NCBI GenBank assembly: GCA_019247845.1
Contig: JAFBAL010000018.1
Span: 1 to 64,000, forward strand
DNA: 64,000 nucleotides
DNA from: Alphaproteobacteria bacterium
GTDB lineage: Bacteria > Pseudomonadota > Alphaproteobacteria > Micropepsales > Micropepsaceae
Direction: 5' to 3'
Notes under the pieces: model-generated
What the model was told of the DNA's origin: nothing
Databases searched by the model: none
Seen by the model: only the letters and a program-made list of their open reading frames with translations
Part shown: piece by piece, positions 48,031 through 56,396 of the stretch
How the letters are laid out: each line of letters starts with the position of its first letter
Position numbering within the stretch: position 1 is the first letter of the stretch
Position numbers and translations under genes: made by a program

Positions 48031-48055
48031 AACGTCAGCGATTTGCGAAAGTTCC
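48031..48055 (-). promoter_or_regulatory. EcfG-type promoter of the glgE-treY operon
   Basis: Minus strand GGAAC (48055-48051), 16-base spacer, CGTT (48034-48031): exact match to the general-stress sigma consensus. Transcription would begin near 48024, about 30 bases ahead of the glgE ATG, leaving room for its ribosome site. Confidence 0.65.
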
Positions 48056-48091
48056 CGCGGGAACCCGTTGCACCAAGTTCCCGCTGGAACT
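48051..48091. promoter_or_regulatory. Two palindromes upstream of glgE and mscS
   Basis: GTTCCCGCGGGAAC (48051-48064) is a perfect 14-bp palindrome; AGTTCCCGCTGGAACT (48076-48091) is the same motif with one mismatched pair. Their centres are 26 bp apart. A CG-centred palindrome recalls LacI-family operators, but each also contains GGAAC/GTTCC, the -35 element of EcfG promoters in both orientations, so the symmetry could reflect overlapping promoters. Confidence 0.5.
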
Positions 48092-48144
48092 CATTGCGCT
48101 ATCGGACCTTTTAGTGTTCGGCGGGAGGCTGGAGCGTAAACGGT

Positions 48145-49248
48145 ATGGCGGAAAACAGACTCCTGCTCGATCTCTTTCCCTGGGCGCCGCGGCCGTTGAT
48201 CGTGCTCGCTCTGTTCGCGGCGGCCGTCACGGTCGCCGTGGCGGTTCATTCGCTGGTCTGGGCCGTGTTCAAGCGCTTCTTCAGCGCGCGCTATCCGCTT
48301 CTGCACGACATCGGGCGCCGCACGCATGGGATTACCCGCTTCGCGGTGATCATGGTGTCGCTCGGCATCGCGGTGCCGGTCGCGCCGCTGCACCCGACAG
48401 TTGCAGAGGGCGCGAACCGCGCGCTCCTCGCGGCTTTCATCGTCTTCCTGGGATGGCTCGCGATCGTTGCGGCCAATTTCCTGATGGACCGCTATATCGA
48501 CCGGTTCAAGCTGGACGTGACGGACAATCTTCTGGCGCGCAAGGCGGTGACGCAGGTCAGGCTGCTCAAGCGCGCCATCGGTGTCGTCATCGTCATCGTG
48601 ACCGCCAGCCTCGCGCTGATGTCGTTCGACTCCGTGCGCGAGTTCGGCGTCAGCCTGTTCGCCTCGGCCGGGATCGCCGGCATCGCCGTGGGCCTGGCCG
48701 CACGGCCGCTGCTGGAAAACCTGTTCGCCGGCATACAGCTCGCCATCACCCAACCCATCCGGCTCGACGATGCGCTGATCGTCGAGGGCGAGTTCGGCAA
48801 GGTGGAAGAGATCACCTCGACCTATGTCGTGCTCAAGCTCTGGGACTGGCGGCGGATGATCGTTCCCTTGAGCTATTTCTTCGACAAGCCGTTCCAGAAC
48901 TGGACGCGCAGCTCGGCCTCGCTGATCGGCACCGTGCTGGTCTATGTGGACTACACGGCACCGGTGGACCAGATCCGGCAGAAGCTGACCGAGATCGTCA
49001 AGCAATCCAAACTGTGGGACGGCCAGGTCGTGAACCTGCAGGTCAACAATGTGACGGAGAGCGTCATCGAGCTGCGCGCGCTGGTCAGCGCCCGCAATTC
49101 CGGGTCGGTCGCCGACCTGCGCGCCGAGGTTCGCGAGAAGCTCGTCGCCTATCTGCAGCAGGAGCTGCCCTGGGCGTTGCCGACATCCCGCCAACGCTCG
49201 ATTGCGGTGGAAGACCCGCGGCCCCGGCGGCGGGTCGCCAGCGCATGA
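48145..49248 (+). CDS. Mechanosensitive ion channel, MscS family
   Basis: A 367-residue inner-membrane channel that opens on membrane tension to release solutes after osmotic downshift. About four to five membrane segments (residues 10-200), the pore-lining pattern SAGIAGIAVGLAARPLLENLFAG, followed by the beta domain RLDDALIVEGEFGKVEEIT and the WDWRRMIVPLSYF block typical of the YbdG/MscS-like group. GGAG lies about 10 bases before the ATG. The stop overlaps the otsB start (ATGA). Placement beside trehalose genes fits a shared osmotic role. Confidence 0.9.
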   Translation: MAENRLLLDLFPWAPRPLIVLALFAAAVTVAVAVHSLVWAVFKRFFSARYPLLHDIGRRTHGITRFAVIMVSLGIAVPVAPLHPTVAEGANRALLAAFIVFLGWLAIVAANFLMDRYIDRFKLDVTDNLLARKAVTQVRLLKRAIGVVIVIVTASLALMSFDSVREFGVSLFASAGIAGIAVGLAARPLLENLFAGIQLAITQPIRLDDALIVEGEFGKVEEITSTYVVLKLWDWRRMIVPLSYFFDKPFQNWTRSSASLIGTVLVYVDYTAPVDQIRQKLTEIVKQSKLWDGQVVNLQVNNVTESVIELRALVSARNSGSVADLRAEVREKLVAYLQQELPWALPTSRQRSIAVEDPRPRRRVASA

Positions 49249-49991
49249 GCCCCTTGCCGACGCCGGACCTCGACCGCACGTCGCTGTTCCTGGATATCGA
49301 CGGTACGCTGCTCGATATCGCGGCGACGCCGCATGCCGTGCTCGTCCCAACGCAACTGATCGAAGACCTTGGGCAGCTGCGCGAGCGCTGCGGCGGCGCC
49401 TTGGCGCTGGTAAGCGGCCGCACGCTGGAGGACATCGACAGGCTCTTCGCGCCTCTCAAGCTTCCTGCCGCCGGCGCGCATGGCACCCAGGTGCGGCCCG
49501 ATCCGCAGGCGCCGATCGGTCATCTGACGCGGCCCATCCCGGCGGAGCTGCGCGCCCAATTCACCGCTCTCGCCGACCGGCCCGGCATGTTCATCGAGGA
49601 CAAGGAAGTCACGCTGGCGCTCCATTACCGGCTCCTGGAAGACCCCACCCTTCCTGCCGACCGGGTGGCAACGGTCGAGGCCGCCGCCGCGAAGTGCGGC
49701 TTCTCGCTCCTGCACGGCAAAAAAGTCCTTGAGCTCAAGCCCATGGGCACGGACAAGGGCGCGGCCTTGCGCACTTTCATGACCAAGCCGCCATTCCTGG
49801 GCCGCACGCCGTTGTTCGCAGGCGACGACGTGACCGACGGCTATGCGTTTTCGGTCCTGGGCGGCTTGGACGGCATCGGCATATCGGTCGGCCAGAGCTT
49901 TCCCGGCGCGGCCTATCGAGTCGAAACGCCGGGCGAGCTGCGCCGGTGGCTGCACGGGTTGTTGGAACCGCGCGCAGCCGTGGATCGTTGA
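49245..49991 (+). CDS. otsB: Trehalose-6-phosphate phosphatase OtsB
   Basis: A 248-residue HAD-superfamily phosphatase that makes trehalose from trehalose-6-phosphate. Catalytic DIDGTLLDIA motif at about residue 17, ALVSGRTLEDIDRL, GAHGTQVRP, LELKPMGTDKGAAL and the metal-binding GDDVTDGYAF. The ATG at 49245 overlaps the mscS stop by 4 bases, so the two are translationally coupled. The synthase partner gene otsA is not in the window; the enzyme may serve an otsA elsewhere or another sugar phosphate. Confidence 0.92.
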   Translation: MSPLPTPDLDRTSLFLDIDGTLLDIAATPHAVLVPTQLIEDLGQLRERCGGALALVSGRTLEDIDRLFAPLKLPAAGAHGTQVRPDPQAPIGHLTRPIPAELRAQFTALADRPGMFIEDKEVTLALHYRLLEDPTLPADRVATVEAAAAKCGFSLLHGKKVLELKPMGTDKGAALRTFMTKPPFLGRTPLFAGDDVTDGYAFSVLGGLDGIGISVGQSFPGAAYRVETPGELRRWLHGLLEPRAAVDR

Positions 49992-49997
49992 GCCTTG

Positions 49998-51065
49998 ATG
50001 AGCGAGGGCGGGACCGAACAAAGAGCTTTGCTATGCGGCCACGGAAGCACGCGGCTGTCCAGGGTCGACATCCTTTCCTACAACATGGAGCTCAAGGACA
50101 ATGGCGGCTTCCTGGGGGACCGTGCGAGCAAGAAAGCGCTTGCGGCAATCCTCGACAAGGCACGCAAGCCTCTGATCAAGGAGGGACGCGATCCGTTCGA
50201 CGAGCGGCCCAGCACCGACATCGGAAAGAAAGAGCTGGACCGCGCGCTCGAAAAAGGCGACGCGGAGACGGCCGGCCTTATCCACACCGTCGTTGAGGAA
50301 TTTTCCCAGGAATTGGCCTTCGTGGTCCGCCGGTTCCTGAAAGAAAAGAATTGGAAGGACGTCGAGCGCATCGCGGTCGGCGGCGGCATGCGGGGCCACC
50401 GCATCGGCGAGCTGGCGGTCGGACGCTTGTCGGCGCTGCTCAAAGCCGAAAAGATCGACGTCGAGGTCGTCCCCATCGCCAACGATCCGGACGATGCAGG
50501 CTTGCTGGGCGCGGTTCATCTGGCGCCGGAATGGGTCTTCAAAGGTCACGACGCCATCATCGCCATCGACATCGGCGGGACCAACATGCGCGTGGGCGTG
50601 GTGACGTTCGACCTGAAAAAGTCTCCGGGGTTTGCAGGCGCAGCCGTCGCCGAACGCGAAATCTGGTGCCATGCCGATGACGACACGACGCGCGACAAGG
50701 CCGTGGACGCCCTTGTCGAGATGATCGGCGGCAGCGTTCGAAAGGCTGAAAAAGCCAAGCTCAAGCTCGCGCCTTTCGTCGGTATCGGGTGTCCGGGGAT
50801 CGTGAAGGCCGATGGATCGATCGACCGCGGCACGCAGAACCTTCCCGGCAACTGGGCGAGCTCGCGCTTCAATCTTCCGCAACGTATCGCCGAAGCTCTT
50901 CCGCTGATCGGCGGATACGATACACAGGTCGTCCTTCACAACGACGCCGTCGTGCAGGGTCTGAGCGAGATCCCGAATATGACGGATGTGCAAAACTGGG
51001 GAATCCTGACGCTCGGCACCGGTCTGGGGAATGCCTGCTTCGCAAACCGGATCATCAAAAGCTAA
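49998..51065 (+). CDS. ROK-family sugar kinase-like protein, apparently circularly permuted
   Basis: 355 residues from ATG 49998 (TTG 49995 also in frame), 6 bases after otsB. The ROK/ASKHA N-terminal phosphate motif IAIDIGGTNMRVGVV lies in the middle (about residue 190), followed by GIGCPGIVKADG, NLPGNW, LHNDAVVQG and, at the very C-terminus, the second phosphate motif LTLGTGLGNACF. The segment that normally comes last in ROK proteins, with the adenosine-site pattern RIAVGGGMRGHR and DDAGLLGAVHLAP, is found at residues about 125-180, before the first motif. The gene thus looks like a ROK protein whose halves are swapped. The usual Cys-rich zinc motif is absent. Possibly a glucokinase for glucose released by MalQ/TreS; activity is inference. 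Confidence 0.75.
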   Translation: MSEGGTEQRALLCGHGSTRLSRVDILSYNMELKDNGGFLGDRASKKALAAILDKARKPLIKEGRDPFDERPSTDIGKKELDRALEKGDAETAGLIHTVVEEFSQELAFVVRRFLKEKNWKDVERIAVGGGMRGHRIGELAVGRLSALLKAEKIDVEVVPIANDPDDAGLLGAVHLAPEWVFKGHDAIIAIDIGGTNMRVGVVTFDLKKSPGFAGAAVAEREIWCHADDDTTRDKAVDALVEMIGGSVRKAEKAKLKLAPFVGIGCPGIVKADGSIDRGTQNLPGNWASSRFNLPQRIAEALPLIGGYDTQVVLHNDAVVQGLSEIPNMTDVQNWGILTLGTGLGNACFANRIIKS

Positions 51066-51192
51066 GCCGAAGTCGCACAGAGATTCATCAATGTTATAGC
51101 CAAACGATTTTGCACGGTTTTTACCCTCCGACCGTGAAACCGCCTTTGCATTGTTGCGTTCGCATGGCGGCAGTCGGAGTTCATTCACAGTC

Positions 51193-52605
51193 ATGCGCGT
51201 CCTGTTCGCTACCCCGGAAATGGAAGACTTCATCAGCGTCGGCGGTCTCGCGGCCGTGTCCGCGGCGCTGCCGCGCGCGTTGAGGTCGCTCAGCGACATC
51301 CGCGTGATCATTCCGGGTTATCGCGAGGTCCTCCGGCGCCTGCAGCCGCTGGAGACCGTCGCGCATTGCGAAGCCGTCGCGGCGCTTCCGGCTTGCACAT
51401 TGGCCCTGTCGAAGACGCATGACGGCTTGCCCGTCTATGTCGTCATCTGTTCGGAACTATACGAACGCGACGGCGGGCCTTACGGCGACGCCCACAACAA
51501 GGATTGGTCCGACAACGATATCCGCTTCGCCCGCTTCGCGTCCGTGACGGCGCAGTTGGCGGCCGGCCTGCTCGACCCGAACTGGAAGCCGGGGCTGGTC
51601 CACTGCAACGACTGGCAGTCCGCGCTCGTCCCGGCCTATCTCGCCTGGGACGGAGCTGCAGTGCCTACGGTGCTGACGATCCACAATCTCGCCTATCAAG
51701 GTCTGTTCGAGCCCGAAACATTGCAGCGCATCGGCGCGCCCGATAGCGCGTTCCATGTGGATGGACTCGAGTTCTACGGCAAAGCCTCCTTCCTGAAGGC
51801 AGGCTTGGTGTACGCCTCTCACCTGACCACCGTCAGCACAACCTATGCCCGCGAGATCACGACGGCCGAGCATGGATGCGGCCTGGAAGGATTGCTGCAG
51901 CGACGCGCCGACGCAAGGCAGTTGAGCGGAATCCTCAACGGCATCGACGACAGCTGGGATCCGCGCACCTGCTCCGCGCTGGCGGCCCCCTTCGCATCCG
52001 GCGAATGGGACGCGAAGGACGCCAATGCCGATCACGCCCGCAAGGAATTCGGGCTCGCGCTTTCGCGCGGCCCGTTGTTCGGCCTGGTCGCACGCCTCGT
52101 GCATCAGAAGGGGGTCGACCTCGTCCTTGCCGCCGCCGACACCGTCGTCAAGGCGGGCGGCCAGATCATCGTGACGGGAAAGGGCGAGCCGCGTTTCGAG
52201 AAAGCGCTCAAGGAGGCGGAGGCACGCAATCGCGAGAATTTTTCCGCCGCCATCCGCTTCGATGACGGAGAGGCCCGTCGCATTTTCGCCGGCAGCGATT
52301 TCACCTTGATGCCGTCGCGTTTCGAGCCGTGCGGCCTGAGCCAGATGTATGCGCAGCGTTTCGGCTCGCTGCCCATCGGTCGTGAGACCGGCGGTCTCAC
52401 CGAGACGATCGTCGACGGCGAGACCGGGTTCCTGTTCTCGGAAGCTTCCGCAGAATCGCTTCTGGGCGGCATTTCGCGAGCCTTTGCGACCTTCCGCGCC
52501 AAGCACAGGCTCAACAGGATGCGTGCACGCGCGATGTCGCAGAATTTCGGATGGCGTCACTCCGCCCGCAATTACGGCCAGCTCTACAACAGTGTGGCAG
52601 CCTAG
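51193..52605 (+). CDS. glgA: Glycogen synthase GlgA
   Basis: A 470-residue GT5 glucosyltransferase. The ATG at 51193 gives the standard start MRVLFATPEM; an upstream TTG at 51151 is less likely. C-terminal signature PSRFEPCGLSQMYAQRFG and GRETGGLTETI are intact, as is LVHCNDWQSALVPAY. The N-terminal KxGGL loop, whose Lys contacts ADP-glucose in family members, reads ISVGGLAAVSAALP: the Lys is replaced by Ser. It may therefore have altered donor use or be less active. No glgC is in the window. It ends 18 bases before the catalase gene. Confidence 0.88.
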   Translation: MRVLFATPEMEDFISVGGLAAVSAALPRALRSLSDIRVIIPGYREVLRRLQPLETVAHCEAVAALPACTLALSKTHDGLPVYVVICSELYERDGGPYGDAHNKDWSDNDIRFARFASVTAQLAAGLLDPNWKPGLVHCNDWQSALVPAYLAWDGAAVPTVLTIHNLAYQGLFEPETLQRIGAPDSAFHVDGLEFYGKASFLKAGLVYASHLTTVSTTYAREITTAEHGCGLEGLLQRRADARQLSGILNGIDDSWDPRTCSALAAPFASGEWDAKDANADHARKEFGLALSRGPLFGLVARLVHQKGVDLVLAAADTVVKAGGQIIVTGKGEPRFEKALKEAEARNRENFSAAIRFDDGEARRIFAGSDFTLMPSRFEPCGLSQMYAQRFGSLPIGRETGGLTETIVDGETGFLFSEASAESLLGGISRAFATFRAKHRLNRMRARAMSQNFGWRHSARNYGQLYNSVAA

Positions 52606-52623
52606 ATTTTCAGGAGTATGGAC

Positions 52624-54729
52624 ATGGCAAGGTCGTCCAAAAGCCGCCCCGCCAAAGCCGTCAAAAGCCCGGAGCCGCTGATCGGGCCGGGTGGCGAAAC
52701 CCACCAGGCGAATGTCTCCGGCACCTTGCTGACGACAAACCAGGGGATTGCGGTTTCCGACAACCAGAACTCGCTCAAGCTCGGCGAGCGCGGACCTGTG
52801 TTGCTCGAAGACTTCGTCCTTCGCGAAAAGATCATGCATTTCGACCACGAGCGCATTCCGGAGCGCGTCGTGCATGCCCGCGGCTCGGCGGCGCATGGCT
52901 ATTTCGAATGCACCGCGGACCTTTCCAAGGTGACGCGCGCCGCCTTCCTGCGCAAAGGCGAGCGCACGCCGGTCTTCGTGCGCTTCTCGACGGTGGCGGG
53001 CAACAAGGGCTCGCGCGACCTTGCCCGCGACGTGCGCGGCTTCGCGGTGAAGTTCTACACCCAGGAAGGCAATTTCGACCTCGTCGGCAACAACATGCCG
53101 GTGTTCTTCATCCAGGATGCCATCAAGTTCCCCGACCTTGTCCATGCCGCCAAGCCCGAACCGGACCGCGAGTTTCCCCAGGCCCAGACGGCACACGACA
53201 CCTTCTGGGATTTCATTTCGCTGATGCCGGAAAGCATGCACATGATCATGTGGATCATGTCGGATCGCGCCATCCCGCGCTCTTATCGCCTGATGGAGGG
53301 CTTCGGCGTGCACACCTTCCGGCTGCTTGACGGCAGGGGCAAGTCGACCTTCTGCAAGTTCCACTGGCGCCCGGTGCTGGGCATGCAGTCGGTGGTGTGG
53401 GACGAGGCTTTGAAGATCAGCGGCGCCGATCCCGACTATCATCGCCGCGACCTGTGGGAGACCATCGACGGCGGCGACACGGTCGAGTTCGAGCTCGGCC
53501 TGCAGCTCTTCACCGAGGAGCAGGCGATCGAATTCGAGTTCGACGTGCTCGACGCGACCAAGATCATTCCCGAGGAGGTCATTCCGCTCAAGATCGTGGG
53601 CCGCTTGGTGCTCAACCGCAATCCGGGGAACTTTTTCGCCGAGACCGAGCAGGTCGCGTTCTGCGTCGGCAATGTCGTGCCGGGCATCGACTTCTCCAAC
53701 GACCCTTTGATGCAAGGGCGGCTGTTCTCCTATCTCGACACCCAACTGAAGCGCCTGGGCGGCCCCAACTTCCACCAGATCCCGATCAACGCGCCGAAAT
53801 GCCCCTTCGCCAACTTCCAGCGCGACGGCCATATGCGGATGGACGTGCCGCTGGGCCGCGTCAACTACGAGCCCAACAGCTTCGCGCCCGATGCGGCGCG
53901 TGAGAACGCCGCGCAAGGCTTCCGCTCCTTCGCCGACGAGGAGCATGGCGGCAAGCTGCGCGTGCGCGCCGAGCTGTTCGCCGACCATTATACCCAAGCG
54001 CGGCTCTTCTTCCGCAGCCAGACGGAGATCGAACAGGATCATATCGTCGCCGCGCTGATCTTCGAGCTCAGCAAGGTCCAGACGCAGCCGATCCGCGCGC
54101 GTCTGGTTTCGCATCTTCTGAATATCGACGCGGCGCTGGGGCGGCGCGTTGCCGACGGGCTCGGCCTTGAAGGTGTCGCACCCGCCAAGCCTGCGATGGA
54201 GCCGAAGGACATGGAGCCGTCGGACGCACTCAGCATCGTGAAGAAGGCCAAACCCATCCTGGAAGGCCGCGTGGTTGGCTTGCTCGTCAGCGATGGCGCC
54301 GACGCGGGATTGGTCGCGGCGCTTCAGAAGGCGATCGCCGCGGCGGGCGCGAAGGCGAAGATCGTCGCCGAGAAGATCGGCGGCGCCGAATTGTCCGACG
54401 GCAATATTCTTCCGGCCGACCAGCGGGTCGAGGGCGGTCCCTCGTCGCTGTTCGATGCCGTCGCGATTATCGCCTCCGACGGCGGCGCGGCGCGACTCGC
54501 GAGCATGGCCGCGGCGCAGGATTTCGTCCGCGATGCCTTCGCGCATCTCAAGACGATAGGGTTCACCGGCAATCTCGCGGAGCTCTTCACGAAAGCAGGT
54601 CTTGCGCAGGAGGATCTCGACGAGGCCTGCATCCCGTTGTCAAAGCGCGCCGATGCGGGCCAATTCGTGGATACCGCGGCAAACGGGAAGTTCTGGGCGC
54701 GGGAGCCCAAGGTCCGACCGTTGCCCTGA
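52624..54729 (+). CDS. katE: Large-subunit catalase (HPII/KatE type)
   Basis: A 701-residue clade-2 monofunctional catalase that removes hydrogen peroxide. ATG 52624 is chosen because GGAG (52613-52616) is 7 bases upstream; ATG 52618 would be only one base away. Heme-site residues: essential His in [13 protein letters not shown], Asn in [12 protein letters not shown], and the proximal Tyr in [14 protein letters not shown]. The last about 150 residues (from about 550) form the DJ-1/GATase-like C-terminal domain typical of HPII ([17 protein letters not shown]). It is the last gene of the mscS-otsB-ROK-glgA strand, linking glucan metabolism to oxidative stress. Confidence 0.95.
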   Translation: MARSSKSRPAKAVKSPEPLIGPGGETHQANVSGTLLTTNQGIAVSDNQNSLKLGERGPVLLEDFVLREKIMHFDHERIPERVVHARGSAAHGYFECTADLSKVTRAAFLRKGERTPVFVRFSTVAGNKGSRDLARDVRGFAVKFYTQEGNFDLVGNNMPVFFIQDAIKFPDLVHAAKPEPDREFPQAQTAHDTFWDFISLMPESMHMIMWIMSDRAIPRSYRLMEGFGVHTFRLLDGRGKSTFCKFHWRPVLGMQSVVWDEALKISGADPDYHRRDLWETIDGGDTVEFELGLQLFTEEQAIEFEFDVLDATKIIPEEVIPLKIVGRLVLNRNPGNFFAETEQVAFCVGNVVPGIDFSNDPLMQGRLFSYLDTQLKRLGGPNFHQIPINAPKCPFANFQRDGHMRMDVPLGRVNYEPNSFAPDAARENAAQGFRSFADEEHGGKLRVRAELFADHYTQARLFFRSQTEIEQDHIVAALIFELSKVQTQPIRARLVSHLLNIDAALGRRVADGLGLEGVAPAKPAMEPKDMEPSDALSIVKKAKPILEGRVVGLLVSDGADAGLVAALQKAIAAAGAKAKIVAEKIGGAELSDGNILPADQRVEGGPSSLFDAVAIIASDGGAARLASMAAAQDFVRDAFAHLKTIGFTGNLAELFTKAGLAQEDLDEACIPLSKRADAGQFVDTAANGKFWAREPKVRPLP

Positions 54730-55041
54730 TCGGGTGGACGATCGACAGGGGCGTCCTGGCCTCGGTCAGGAGCTGGAGCCGATGAGGATGGGAAATCCGT
54801 TTTGACGTACGCCTCCTCGCCCGTATGGGTGCGGAGGTCATGGCGGCCCACCCGGTCTCCGGCCGGATACGCACCGGTCTCGGAATCGGTGTCTGAAAAG
54901 GTCGCGGAAGCGGTTCGGAGCGGGCAGAGACAGCGGGTCGATTTTGCTGGGCCAAACGGCTGTCCGCGGAACAGCGAACGGAGTCCTGGCCAACAGCGAA
55001 TTTCAGCCTCGATAACAGCGAAATTTGGCGGGCGGCGAGCT
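54730..55041. other. Intergenic region with 22-bp-periodic direct repeats
   Basis: A 312-base gap between the convergent catalase and thiolase genes. No convincing gene or T-rich terminator. The octamer ACAGCGAA occurs three times at 54971-54978, 54993-55000 and 55015-55022, exactly 22 bases apart, all in the same orientation, ending about 20 bases before the thiolase stop. Confidence 0.75.
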
Positions 55042-56217
55042 CTACGCCTCCAGATAGGCCGCCGTCGCCATGCCGCCTGCGGTGCAGACCGCCACGACGG
55101 CCTTGTGCCTGCCGCGATGACGCAGCTCGAGAAGGGTCGAGCCCAGATAGCGGATGCCGGACATGCCGTAAGGATGGCCCAAGGCGATGGCGCCGCCATT
55201 GACGTTGGTTGTCTCCCAAGGGGTCTGGAGTTGTGCCTGATTGTAAAGCGTGGTGACGGCGTAAGCCTCGTGCAGCTCCCACAAGTCGATGTCCGACATG
55301 CCCAGCTGATGATGCTTCATCAGCTTCCGGATCGCGGGCGTGATGGCGATGCTCATTTCTTCCGGCGTAACGGCCGCCAGCTGCATGCCGCGAAAGGATC
55401 CCAGGATCGGGAGACCGCGACGCGCGGCGACATCGGCCGCCATCATGACGACCGCGGCGGCACCGTCCGACAGTTGCGACGCATTGCCGGCCGTCGTCGT
55501 GCCGCCTTCGTAGATGGGCTTCAGCGCCGCGAGCTTTTCGAACGTCGTATCGGGCCGCGGCCCCTCGTCGCGATCGAGGACGACGTCCACCATCTGCGTC
55601 TGTTGCGTGACCTTGTCCGTCACCTTCTTCTTTGCCGCGAAAGGCACGATCTCCTCGGAAAACCGCCCGGCGAGACGCGCCGCTTCCACGCGCCTTTGGC
55701 TCTCGACCACATAGCGGTCCAACGCCTCGCGACCGATATTGTATTTTTCCGCGACGAAATCCGCGGTCTGATTCATGGTCCACCATACGGCCGGCATGCG
55801 CTGCTGCAGCGGTTCATAGAAGAAGCCGTTGAAGTTCATGTTCATCTGCGTGAGGCTGATGCTCTCCACCCCGCCCGCAATCGCGATATCGGCCTCGCCC
55901 GCCGCAATGCGGTTCGCGACGATGGACGCTGCCGTCAGGCCGGAACCGCAATAGCGGTTGATCGTGACGCCCGGAACGCCGACTCCGAAATTCGCTTCGA
56001 GCGCGGCATTGCGCGCGATGTTGTGACCGGTCGCACCTTCGGGAAGCCCGCAGCCGAGCACCACGTCCTCGACCTCGCCCGCCTCGATGCCGGCGCGCTT
56101 GACGGCCTCGCGCAGGACATGAGCCGCCATCGGGATGCCGTGCGTCTGGTTGAGCGCGCCGCGAACCGCCTTGGCGATACCGGTACGGCAATAGGAGACG
56201 ACGGCAACGTCACGCAT
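55042..56217 (-). CDS. Acetyl-CoA acyltransferase (thiolase)
   Basis: A 391-residue thiolase that cleaves 3-ketoacyl-CoA or condenses acyl-CoAs. ATG 56217 is preceded by GGAGG. The nucleophilic Cys is in INRYCGSGL, the His in GGAIALGHPYGMSG. The second catalytic Cys motif, normally CxGGGxG, reads VCTAGGMATA, so its glycine run is altered though the Cys remains. Degradative thiolases of this length act in beta-oxidation. It may cooperate with the enoyl-CoA hydratase-family protein at 58242-59093, but it is not in that operon. Divergent from the DsbA-NhaA fusion. Confidence 0.9.
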   Translation of the reverse strand: MRDVAVVSYCRTGIAKAVRGALNQTHGIPMAAHVLREAVKRAGIEAGEVEDVVLGCGLPEGATGHNIARNAALEANFGVGVPGVTINRYCGSGLTAASIVANRIAAGEADIAIAGGVESISLTQMNMNFNGFFYEPLQQRMPAVWWTMNQTADFVAEKYNIGREALDRYVVESQRRVEAARLAGRFSEEIVPFAAKKKVTDKVTQQTQMVDVVLDRDEGPRPDTTFEKLAALKPIYEGGTTTAGNASQLSDGAAAVVMMAADVAARRGLPILGSFRGMQLAAVTPEEMSIAITPAIRKLMKHHQLGMSDIDLWELHEAYAVTTLYNQAQLQTPWETTNVNGGAIALGHPYGMSGIRYLGSTLLELRHRGRHKAVVAVCTAGGMATAAYLEA

Positions 56218-56396
56218 GGAAACCTCCGCGAAGCGGCGCCGGGGTATTGAGCCTCAACGCCACGGCACAAACCATTGGACCATCGTATCGCCGAACCGGA
56301 GACTGGGCGGCAATGACTGAGCGGCGCGCCGCAAAGACTGGCATATTTCAGTGGATTCCGCTTTGATTGCGGGACATCGGAGCAGGTTCGCAAATC

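Noticed and set aside
51113..51136. CACGGT/ACCGTG inverted repeat between the ROK and glgA genes
   Set aside because: Only 6-bp arms with a 12-base loop and no T-run; could be chance, so not listed as terminator or operator.
51457..54546. Minus-strand open frame of about 1,030 codons opposite glgA and katE
   Set aside because: Spans two well-supported genes in antisense, with low-complexity composition.
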